From contig VBEI01000078.1 of assembly GCA_005882715.1 (NCBI GenBank), forward strand, positions 1 through 12,058: DNA of 12,058 bases, given 5' to 3'. Below, piece after piece: positions 7,025 to 12,058 of this stretch. The position numbers and the translations under genes were made by a program. The stretch is from Chloroflexota bacterium. Its GTDB lineage: Bacteria; Chloroflexota; Dehalococcoidia; SM23-28-2; RBG-16-64-32. Positions within the stretch are counted from its first letter, which is position 1. The number at the start of each line of letters is the position of its first letter. The notes below the pieces were generated by a model. The model searched no databases. It had not been told where the DNA came from and was given only the letters and a program-made list of their open reading frames with translations.

Positions 7025-7450
7025 ATGGCTAAGAAGATAAGGGCGATCATCAAGCTTCAACTGCAGGCGGGGCAGGCGACGCCCGCGCCGCCGGTGGGCC
7101 CGGCGCTCGGCCAGCACGGCGCCAACATCATGGCGTTCTGCAAGGAGTACAACGAGCGCACTGCGCGGGATGCGGGCAGCATCGTTCCGGTCGAGATCAC
7201 GGTCTTCGAGGACCGCTCGTTTACGTTCGTGCTGAAGACTCCACCCGCCTCGGACCTGATCCGTAAGGCGCTGGGCATCGAGAAGGGCAGCCCGACGCAG
7301 AAGCGGGAGAAGGTGGGCATGTTGAGCCTGGCGCAAGTGAAGCAGATCGCCGAGGCCAAGATGAAGGACCTCAACGCGAACGACATTGATGCCGCGATGC
7401 GAATGGTGGAGGGCACTGCGCGCAGCATGGGCGTGGAGGTGGGCAGCTAA
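7025..7450 (+). CDS. rplK: 50S ribosomal protein L11
   Basis: Large-subunit protein at the GTPase-associated centre, binding 23S rRNA together with the L10-L7/L12 stalk. The 141 residues are full length. The N-terminal domain contains the PAPPVGPALGQHGANIMAFC signature; the RNA-binding C-terminal domain includes KTPPASDLIRKALGIEKGS and the final TARSMGVEV. The ribosome binding site is weak: GGGAG at 7001-7005 is far from the ATG and AGG at 7021-7023 is too close, so initiation may rely on the unstructured upstream array. The TAA abuts the GTG of the fused rplA frame, and the L11 end carries GGAGGT used by that next gene. Confidence 0.97.
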   Translation: MAKKIRAIIKLQLQAGQATPAPPVGPALGQHGANIMAFCKEYNERTARDAGSIVPVEITVFEDRSFTFVLKTPPASDLIRKALGIEKGSPTQKREKVGMLSLAQVKQIAEAKMKDLNANDIDAAMRMVEGTARSMGVEVGS

Positions 7451-8563
7451 GTGGCGACTGCGAGATCTGAAAAAAGGGCTGGAAAGATGGGAACGTTCAC
7501 CGTCGCTTTGGAGTTTGGCACGCCAGACAGGAGCCGGTTCGAGCCAGTCAGGGCCGTGGCCGATTCGGGTGCTCTGTTTTCGTGGCTACCGCGGAACACG
7601 CTAGAGAATCTCGGACATGCACCTGCACTGCGGCGCACGTTCGTCCTTGCAGACGGCCGCGAGGACGAGCGTGACGTAGCGGAAGTGCCCGTTCGCTATG
7701 CGGGCGAAACGCTGAGCACCCTTTGCGTGTTCGGCGAGGAAGAAACGCCGCCAATTCTTGGCGCGCTCACAATGGAGCAATTTCTGGTAGCACCTGATCC
7801 TGTGCATCGCCGGCTCATTCCGGTCCGTGGTCTCGCGCTCATGGCTCAGCGCGGCAAGAAATATCGAGCGGCGCTCGAGAAGGTCGATCGCTCACGGACG
7901 TACGAACCAAAAGAAGCAGTCTCGCTCGTCAAAGGGACCGCTTACGCGAACTTCGACGAATCGGTCGAATTGCACATTCGGACGGGGCTAGACACTCGCC
8001 ACGCCGACCAGCAGCTTCGCGGCACTCTCGTCCTGCCGCATGGGCTCGGGAAGGGGCAGCGCGTGCTCGTTTTCGCGGAAGGCGAGGCGGCGAGGATCGC
8101 CGAGCAGGGCGGCGCGGACTACGTCGGCGCCGACGACCTCATCAAGCGAATAGAAGGCGGTTGGCTGGAGTTCGAGGTGGCGCTGGGCGTCAAAGAGATG
8201 ATGGGTAAGGTCGGGCGCCTGGGGCGCGTCCTCGGCCCGCGTGGACTGATGCCCAATCCCCGCACGAACACAGTTGTCGAGCCACAAGACCTGCCCAAGG
8301 CCATTCGCGACTCCAAGCAGGGCCGCGTAGAGTTTCGCACCGATCGGACGAACCTCGTCCACGTACCGTTCGGGAAGGTCAGCTTTGCCGAAGAAGCGCT
8401 CGTCGAGAACCTGGGCTCGCTGATCGACGCGATCGTGCGCGAAAAGCCGTCCGGCGCGAAGGGGCAGTACATCCGCAGCATGACGATTACGACGACGATG
8501 GGCCCGGGTGTAAAGCTGGATATCGCCGCGACCCTTTCCACGACGACGGGTGCGGCCGTATAA
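7451..8563 (+). CDS. rplA: Retropepsin-like aspartic protease domain fused to 50S ribosomal protein L1
   Basis: One open frame of 370 residues encodes two proteins usually found apart. Residues 13-130 look like a complete clan AA (retropepsin-like) aspartic protease: MGTFTVALEFG, the active-site motif ADSGA (D38-S39-G40), FVLADGR, and the late hydrophobic motif PILGALTMEQF (101-111), ending DPVHRRLIPVRGLAL. Residues 131-370 are a full 240-residue L1, starting MAQRGKKYRAALEKVDRS, with DTRHADQQLRGTLVLPHG, GRVLGPRGLMPNP and VPFGKVSF. L1 forms the mobile stalk at the ribosomal E site and in other bacteria represses its own operon. There is no stop codon at the junction. GGAGGT at 7435-7440 lies ten bases before the GTG; I see no ribosome binding site before the internal ATGs at 7487 or 7841. 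L1 alone would be 7841-8563. Whether the product stays joined, self-cleaves or initiates internally is unknown. Confidence 0.9.
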   Translation: MATARSEKRAGKMGTFTVALEFGTPDRSRFEPVRAVADSGALFSWLPRNTLENLGHAPALRRTFVLADGREDERDVAEVPVRYAGETLSTLCVFGEEETPPILGALTMEQFLVAPDPVHRRLIPVRGLALMAQRGKKYRAALEKVDRSRTYEPKEAVSLVKGTAYANFDESVELHIRTGLDTRHADQQLRGTLVLPHGLGKGQRVLVFAEGEAARIAEQGGADYVGADDLIKRIEGGWLEFEVALGVKEMMGKVGRLGRVLGPRGLMPNPRTNTVVEPQDLPKAIRDSKQGRVEFRTDRTNLVHVPFGKVSFAEEALVENLGSLIDAIVREKPSGAKGQYIRSMTITTTMGPGVKLDIAATLSTTTGAAV

Positions 8564-8564
8564 T
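8535..8564 (+). promoter_or_regulatory. Promoter overlapping the rplA stop codon
   Basis: A perfect TATAAT at 8559-8564 contains the rplA TAA (8561-8563). A partial -35, TTTCCA at 8535-8540, lies 18 bases upstream. Transcription would begin near 8571, exactly where the L10-leader-like RNA starts, which supports the call. Confidence 0.55.
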
Positions 8565-8571
8565 CGGCAGG

Positions 8572-8760
8572 GTCGGACCTGAAAGTCAGGAGCCAGAAGA
8601 GCAGACGAGATTACTGCCGTAGACAGCGGGTCTCCGATGGATCGGAGCTAAGACACCAGCCCGCCGAGGCGAGACGACGATAGCGAACCAATCGTAGCGG
8701 AGTACCTTCGGGTCTCCATGCGCTGCTTTCGTCCCTTGCCGCGAGGCAAGGGATTTTTCG
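8572..8760 (+). ncRNA. Ribosomal protein L10 leader
   Basis: The roughly 190 bases before rplJ resemble the L10-leader family. They contain the GCCGTAGACAGCGGG segment (8616-8630), a perfect 7-bp hairpin CTCCGAT/ATCGGAG (8632-8638 with 8641-8647), and CCCGCCGAGGCGA (8660-8672), whose CCCGC pairs with GCGGG at 8626-8630. In this family L10, or the L10-L7/L12 complex, binds the leader and lowers expression of rplJ-rplL. The terminator hairpin at the 3' end suggests control by attenuation. Boundaries are approximate and the assignment is from memory of the consensus. Confidence 0.8.
8732..8758 (+). terminator. Attenuator terminator before rplJ
   Basis: CCCTTGCC (8733-8740) pairs perfectly with GGCAAGGG (8745-8752) around a GCGA loop, extended by a T-A pair, and is followed by five T (8754-8758). 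It sits inside the L10 leader only nine bases before the rplJ ribosome binding site, so it must be bypassed for rplJL to be made from the leader promoter. Confidence 0.8.
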
Positions 8761-8777
8761 TTGGACAAGGAGCGCCT

Positions 8778-9641
8778 ATGCCAACACAGAAGAAGATCGA
8801 CACCGTCGCTGACCTGAAGGAGCGCCTCGAACGGGCGACGCTTCTGGCCAGCGCTGATTATCGCGGGCTGCGTGTGAAGGAGATGGTCGAGATGCGACGG
8901 CGGCTGCGAGAGGCGGCGATAGAAGTGAGGGTGGTGAAGAACACGCTCCTGCGCCTCGCCGCGAACGAATCCGGCCAGCCGGACTTGCTCGAGATCATCG
9001 AAGGGCCGACAGCGCTCGCGATAAGCTACGGCGATGCGATCGGGGCGGCGAAGGCGCTGTCCGGGTACGCCCAGGGAGCGCCCGCGGGCTTCGCGTTACG
9101 GGGCGGCTTCATGGACGGGCGCGTGTTGAGCGCGCAGGACCTCCGCGACCTCGTCCGGGTGCCGCCCAAGCCCGTACTGCTCGCCCAGTTCATGGGCCAA
9201 ATTCAGTCGCCGCTGGCCGGCTTCATCGGCCTACTTGACGCGCCGCTGCGCGACCTATCGATGCTCGTGCAGTCGCTCCTCGCCGAGCTGCCCGGCCTTA
9301 TCGAAGCGCGGGCGCGGCAGATGGAGGAGTCGGGAATAGGAACACAGGCGGAAGAAACACCGGCGCTAGAGGCGGAGGAGCCAGCAGCGGAGGAGCCAGC
9401 GGCGGAAGAGGCAGGAGCGGAAGAGGCAGCAGCGGAAGAGGCCGCAACGGAGGCGCCCGCGGAGGGTCCGGCGGAGGAGCAAGATGCGGAGGCATCAGCC
9501 GAGGAGCCGCCCCCGGCGGAGGAGTCGCCGGCGGAGGTGCCGACAGCAGAGTTGACTTCAGCCGAGGAGCCCGTCGCAGAGGGGACGGGAGCGGAGGAGC
9601 CAGCGGCGGAGGAGACGGTAGCCGGGAGCGAGGAAGCGTGA
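8778..9641 (+). CDS. rplJ: 50S ribosomal protein L10 with long acidic tail
   Basis: Base of the ribosomal stalk; it binds 23S rRNA next to L11 and carries L7/L12 dimers. Residues 1 to about 180 are ordinary L10: MPTQKKIDTVADLKERLERA, ADYRGLRVKEMVEMRRRLREA, VVKNTLLRLA and the C-terminal stalk helix LRDLSMLVQSLLAELPGLIEARA that should anchor L7/L12. Residues 182-287 form an added tail of EEPAAEE-like units containing no Lys or Arg, taking the protein to 287 residues against the usual 165-180. The coding DNA of the tail is correspondingly repetitive (GCGGAGGAG variants). The ATG at 8778 has AAGGAG at 8767-8772; the frame is open further upstream but that part is the leader hairpin. rplL follows after a 249-base repeat-rich spacer. 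Confidence 0.95.
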   Translation: MPTQKKIDTVADLKERLERATLLASADYRGLRVKEMVEMRRRLREAAIEVRVVKNTLLRLAANESGQPDLLEIIEGPTALAISYGDAIGAAKALSGYAQGAPAGFALRGGFMDGRVLSAQDLRDLVRVPPKPVLLAQFMGQIQSPLAGFIGLLDAPLRDLSMLVQSLLAELPGLIEARARQMEESGIGTQAEETPALEAEEPAAEEPAAEEAGAEEAAAEEAATEAPAEGPAEEQDAEASAEEPPPAEESPAEVPTAELTSAEEPVAEGTGAEEPAAEETVAGSEEA

Positions 9642-9670
9642 GCTACTACGCGCCGGCGTCTACCGCCCGC

Positions 9671-9732
9671 AAGATTCGTTCGCGAAGAGGCGTGGTTCCG
9701 CGCTCAGCCGTGGACGTCGCTCAGAATGACGG
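9671..9732 (+). repeat. Solo arm of the GIY-YIG inverted-repeat family (possible)
   Basis: The spacer after rplJ begins a stretch with AAGATTCGTTCGCGA (9671-9685), contains GGTTCCG, and ends with GCTCAGAATGACGG (9719-9732). The right arm of the 3388-3872 element has AAGATTCCTCGCGAG, GGTTCCG and GCTCGGAATGACGG in the same order. It looks like a single arm without the nuclease gene. The match is by eye and partly degenerate. Confidence 0.45.
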
Positions 9733-9772
9733 AACGGCACAGCCAAGCGGCAGGCGTGGGGCGTCCAAACTA

Positions 9773-9846
9773 GCGCCGCAGGCCGGGCGTGTCGGGGTGT
9801 CCCCCACTTTTTCTCTCTGCGGGGGACGGGTGGGGCCAAAGAATCG
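9773..9846 (+). repeat. G-rich hairpin interspersed repeat, copy 2
   Basis: Second copy of the family seen at 1825-1898, here just before rplL. It shares GCGCCGC, AGGCCGGG and GGGGTGTCCCCCA and ends in a G-run tail. GTCCCCC (9799-9805) pairs with GGGGGAC (9821-9827) around a pyrimidine-rich loop, a stable hairpin in the rplJ-rplL message about 60 bases before the rplL start. Confidence 0.6.
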
Positions 9847-9890
9847 AACTAGGGCAACAACGCATTCGAATAACCAAAGGAGGAGAACAA

Positions 9891-10307
9891 ATGGCAAAAG
9901 CCACCAGTAATAAGGTCGATCAGGTGCTCGACATAATCAAGGAGATGACGATCCTCGAGCTGCGCGACCTCAACCAGAAGATCCAGGACGAGTTTGGTAT
10001 TACTGCGGCTGCGCCCGTCGCGATGGCGGCCGCCCCAGCGGCGGGAGCGGCGGCAGCAGGTGACGGAGCTGCGCCGGCGGCGGCCGAGGAGGAGAAGTCC
10101 GAGTTCACGATCGTTCTGAAGGATATTGGCGCGAACAAGATCAACGTCATCAAGGCCGTGCGTGAGGTAACGACGCTTGGACTGAAGGAGGCGAAAGACC
10201 TCGTCGAGGCCGCGCCCGCGAACGTCAAAGAAGGCGTTTCCAAGGCCGACGCCGAGGGCATCGTCAAGAAGCTCCAGGAGGCGGGCGCTACCGCCGAAAT
10301 GCAATAG
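9891..10307 (+). CDS. rplL: 50S ribosomal protein L7/L12
   Basis: Multicopy stalk protein that recruits and activates translational GTPases. The 138 residues show the N-terminal dimerisation and L10-binding domain (VDQVLDIIKEMTILELRDLNQKIQDEFG), an Ala/Pro/Gly hinge (about 40-68), and the conserved globular C-terminal domain (EFTIVLKDIGANKINVIKAVREVTTLGLKEAKDLVE ... KKLQEAGATAE). The ATG at 9891 is fixed by AAAGGAGGAG at 9876-9885; upstream frame extensions run into the repeat. No rpoB follows, which breaks the commonest bacterial order; I recall the same separation in Dehalococcoides. A hairpin at 10324-10353 may mark the end of the operon. Confidence 0.97.
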   Translation: MAKATSNKVDQVLDIIKEMTILELRDLNQKIQDEFGITAAAPVAMAAAPAAGAAAAGDGAAPAAAEEEKSEFTIVLKDIGANKINVIKAVREVTTLGLKEAKDLVEAAPANVKEGVSKADAEGIVKKLQEAGATAEMQ

Positions 10308-10323
10308 CATTTACAATAAGCGA

Positions 10324-10353
10324 GCCGCCTAAACACGAAGCGTGTGTGGCGGC
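10324..10353 (+). terminator. Strong hairpin after rplL, possible terminator
   Basis: GCCGCC (10324-10329) pairs with GGCGGC (10348-10353) and ACACG (10333-10337) with CGTGT (10341-10345) around an AAG loop, with a small internal bulge. There is no T-run after it (CCGCCATTATGG follows), so it is either a weak terminator or a structure in the leader of the next gene, whose ATG is eight bases downstream. Confidence 0.4.
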
Positions 10354-10361
10354 CCGCCATT

Positions 10362-10904
10362 ATGGAATGCTACGCCTGCGACCGGGAGGCGACCCAGCGC
10401 TGCTCTCGCTGCGGTAACGCTTATTGTGCTGACCATGGCGGCGATCCAGACGCTCCGGGTGGGCAAGCGCTCTGCGCTGAATGCCTGGACCCTGTAAGCG
10501 CGACGCCTTCGGGCACCGTCTTTCGCGCCTCCCTGTTCGCGCTTCTGGGCACCAGCGTGCTGGCTCTCTGGCTTCTCATCCGGCCGCCCGGGCTGCCCGG
10601 CGAGTCGTCGAAGGCTCTCGCGCCGCCGCCAACGGCCTCGCCGAACGCCCCGGCTGAAACTGCTCCGGGGACCGCGGCGCCGGGCGCAACAGCGGGAGCC
10701 ACGCCGGCAGCGGAGGTAACGCCCGCGCCCACGCCTCCACCGGCCGCGCCGCCTCTCCAGTACGTTATGCAGGAAGGCGACACGGTCTCTGGTGTTGCTG
10801 CGGCGCACGGAATCAGGTACCTGGACCTGCTGGCGTTCAACGGCCTCTCAGAGGATCAAGCTACGCTTCTGCACCCCGGCGACATAATCCTGATCCCTCA
10901 GTAG
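10362..10904 (+). CDS. Zinc-finger, single-span membrane protein with C-terminal LysM domain
   Basis: A 180-residue protein with three parts. Residues 3-41 hold a B-box-like cysteine-rich module (C3, C6, C14, C17, C22, H25, C38, C41) that should bind zinc. Residues 53-73 form one hydrophobic transmembrane helix. After a Pro/Ala/Thr-rich linker (about 80-131), residues 133-179 form a LysM domain (YVMQEGDTVSGVAAAHGIRYLDLLAFNGL ... LHPGDIILIPQ), a fold that binds glycans such as peptidoglycan. The likely topology is zinc finger inside and LysM outside. I chose the ATG at 10362 because the cysteine module begins there; a GTG at 10344 is in frame but lies in the hairpin, and no clear ribosome binding site is visible. 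Its exact role is unknown; a cell-envelope or signalling function is inference. Confidence 0.8.
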   Translation: MECYACDREATQRCSRCGNAYCADHGGDPDAPGGQALCAECLDPVSATPSGTVFRASLFALLGTSVLALWLLIRPPGLPGESSKALAPPPTASPNAPAETAPGTAAPGATAGATPAAEVTPAPTPPPAAPPLQYVMQEGDTVSGVAAAHGIRYLDLLAFNGLSEDQATLLHPGDIILIPQ

Positions 10905-10931
10905 ACGGGCTGCCCGCAGTCCGGGGTATGA
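10902..10931 (+). promoter_or_regulatory. Possible promoter for the methyltransferase gene
   Basis: TATGAT at 10926-10931 is preceded by TAGACG at 10902-10907 with an 18-base spacer; the -35 matches consensus at only four positions. It would give a leader of about 60 nt to the ATG at 10997. Weak support. Confidence 0.25.
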
Positions 10932-10996
10932 TGTTCGACATCCGAGCAGAGTCGCTTGACAGCCGATTCGTTTGCTCGCCGTTGAAGGAGGTCGTC

Positions 10997-11857
10997 ATGA
11001 CGCAACAGGTGGACGCTGCTAAGGTCAAGCAGCAGCAGAAGAAAGACTGGGGCGAAGCGGCCGCTGGCTGGCAGCGCTACGACGAACATATCATGCGCGT
11101 TAGCGCCCCCGTGACGGAAATGTTGCTCGAGCTCGCGCAGGTCGCGCCCGGCAAGCGGGTCCTCGATGTCGCCTGCGGGACCGGCGAGCCAGCGTTACCC
11201 GCCGCCAAAATGGTTGGCCCCAGCGGCTTCGTACTCGCGACGGACATGGCGCCTGAGATGGTAGAGGTCGCCCGCGACAAGGCGAGCGCGCAGGGTGTGG
11301 GGAACGTCGAGTTCCGCCTCGTTGACGGCGAGGAGCTCGGCGTCCCACCCGCCTCCTTCGATGCCGTTACCTGCCGTTGGGGGATGATGTTCATGCCGGA
11401 ACCGCTCAAGTTCCTCTACCAGGCGCACGAGGCGCTGAAGCCCGGCGGGCGCATTGCCGCCGCCGTTTGGGGGCCGCCCGAACGCAACCCCTTCATCACG
11501 CTGCCGATGGCCACCGTTCGCAAGCACGTTGAAGTCCCCGCGCAGGACCCGACCGCGCCGGGCGGCATCTTCTCTCTCGCCGACCGGAGCAAGCTCGAGT
11601 TCGTCTTCGAGCGGGCCGGCTTCGGAGACATCCGTGTCGAAGGGTTCGAGCTGCCCATGGCCGTTTGGGACAGCGGTTACGAGTACTGGCAGTTCTGCAC
11701 GGCGATCATGGGGCCGCTGCGCGCGCTGCTGGAGACGCTTCCAAAGGCACTGCGCGACCAGATCGGCGAGGAAGTCGCGACTGCGGCGGGCGGCGGCGAT
11801 CAGAACGGTGGCGTATCGCTCGCCGGCTACCCGCTGCTCGCGTCCGCGAGGAAGTAG
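10997..11857 (+). CDS. Class I SAM-dependent methyltransferase (UbiE-like)
   Basis: A 286-residue soluble methyltransferase. The SAM-binding motif I is VLDVACGTGEP (55-65), followed by ATDMAPEMVEVARDKA (motif II region), VEFRLVDGEELGVPPASFDAVTC, and LKPGGRIAAAVWGPPERNPF, the pattern of UbiE/Coq5-type methyltransferases. The substrate cannot be read from the sequence. The start is well defined by AAGGAGGT at 10985-10992, four bases before the ATG, so the in-frame upstream extension to 10928 is not used. The N-terminus KQQQKKDWGEAAAGWQRYDE is the usual lead-in of this family. A hydrolase gene starts five bases after the stop, suggesting co-transcription. Confidence 0.9.
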   Translation: MTQQVDAAKVKQQQKKDWGEAAAGWQRYDEHIMRVSAPVTEMLLELAQVAPGKRVLDVACGTGEPALPAAKMVGPSGFVLATDMAPEMVEVARDKASAQGVGNVEFRLVDGEELGVPPASFDAVTCRWGMMFMPEPLKFLYQAHEALKPGGRIAAAVWGPPERNPFITLPMATVRKHVEVPAQDPTAPGGIFSLADRSKLEFVFERAGFGDIRVEGFELPMAVWDSGYEYWQFCTAIMGPLRALLETLPKALRDQIGEEVATAAGGGDQNGGVSLAGYPLLASARK

Positions 11858-11862
11858 GCATC

Positions 11863-12058
11863 GTGCCAATCGCCCACGCCAACGGGATCGATGTCTGGTA
11901 CGAACGGCTCGGGCCGGACGCCCCTGGGCGCCTACCGCTCGTCCTGACGCACGGCTTTGCGGGGCCGAGCCGGCAGTGGCGGCCGGAGCTTCTTCCCCTT
12001 GCCGAAAAGCGGCCGCTGGTGCTGTACGACGCGCGCGGACATGATCGCACGACTGTGC
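11863..12058 (+). CDS. Alpha/beta hydrolase, N-terminal part (cut by window end)
   Basis: The first 65 codons of an alpha/beta-hydrolase-fold protein starting with GTG at 11863: MPIAHANGIDVWYERLG, then PLVLTHGFAGPSRQW with the HGF oxyanion-hole motif, then LVLYDARGHDRTTV, the strand-turn that precedes the nucleophile elbow. The catalytic Ser, acid and His lie beyond the window, so substrate and activity cannot be judged. AGGAAG at 11850-11855, overlapping the end of the methyltransferase gene, could serve as ribosome binding site; the five-base gap suggests coupling. Confidence 0.85.
   Translation, partial: MPIAHANGIDVWYERLGPDAPGRLPLVLTHGFAGPSRQWRPELLPLAEKRPLVLYDARGHDRTTV

Noticed and set aside
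9638..9910. 90-codon frame starting at a GTG that overlaps the rplJ stop
   Set aside because: It translates the repeat arm and the G-rich repeat and runs into the rplL start; peptide similarity to the cysS-upstream frame is just the repeat.

Overview
The window is a GC-rich bacterial chromosomal segment with mostly + strand genes. It looks like Chloroflexota, possibly Dehalococcoidia. The grounds are the EF-Tu sequence (an RGITIAIAHVEYET effector region), a tuf-rpmG-secE-nusG-rplKAJL block with no rpoBC behind it, and a compact genome carrying GIY-YIG and G/C-hairpin interspersed repeats. This placement is inference from memory of the families, not from a search.

Layout: ispF (isoprenoid precursor synthesis) is followed by about 550 bp with no convincing gene but a candidate promoter and a G/C hairpin. 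Then come cysE (serine acetyltransferase) and cysS (cysteinyl-tRNA synthetase), a cysteine supply-and-use pair. After cysS lies a 485-bp element bounded by perfect nested inverted repeats that carries a decayed small GIY-YIG nuclease gene on the - strand. A promoter then precedes three tRNA genes, Thr(UGU), Tyr(GUA) and Thr(GGU), followed by the translation/transcription block tuf, rpmG, secE, nusG, rplK, rplA, an L10-leader RNA with a terminator hairpin, rplJ and rplL. Downstream are a membrane protein with an N-terminal zinc finger and C-terminal LysM domain, a class I SAM methyltransferase, and the start of an alpha/beta hydrolase cut by the window end.

The most unusual feature is the rplA reading frame. 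A complete retropepsin-like (clan AA) aspartic protease domain of about 118 residues is joined in frame, with no stop codon, to the N-terminus of a full-length ribosomal protein L1. The only good ribosome binding site is at the start of the fusion. L10 carries a tail of about 106 residues rich in Glu and Ala and free of Lys and Arg. The intergenic spaces hold several repeat classes: the GIY-YIG inverted-repeat family (one full element plus a likely solo arm between rplJ and rplL), a G-rich hairpin repeat upstream of both cysS and rplL, and short 7- or 8-nt tandem arrays between the tRNA genes and between nusG and rplK.

The operon logic is conventional: tRNAs and EF-Tu, then SecE/NusG, then the L11-L1 and L10-L7/L12 stalk proteins. 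A separate promoter, whose -10 box overlaps the rplA stop codon, probably feeds the autoregulatory L10 leader.
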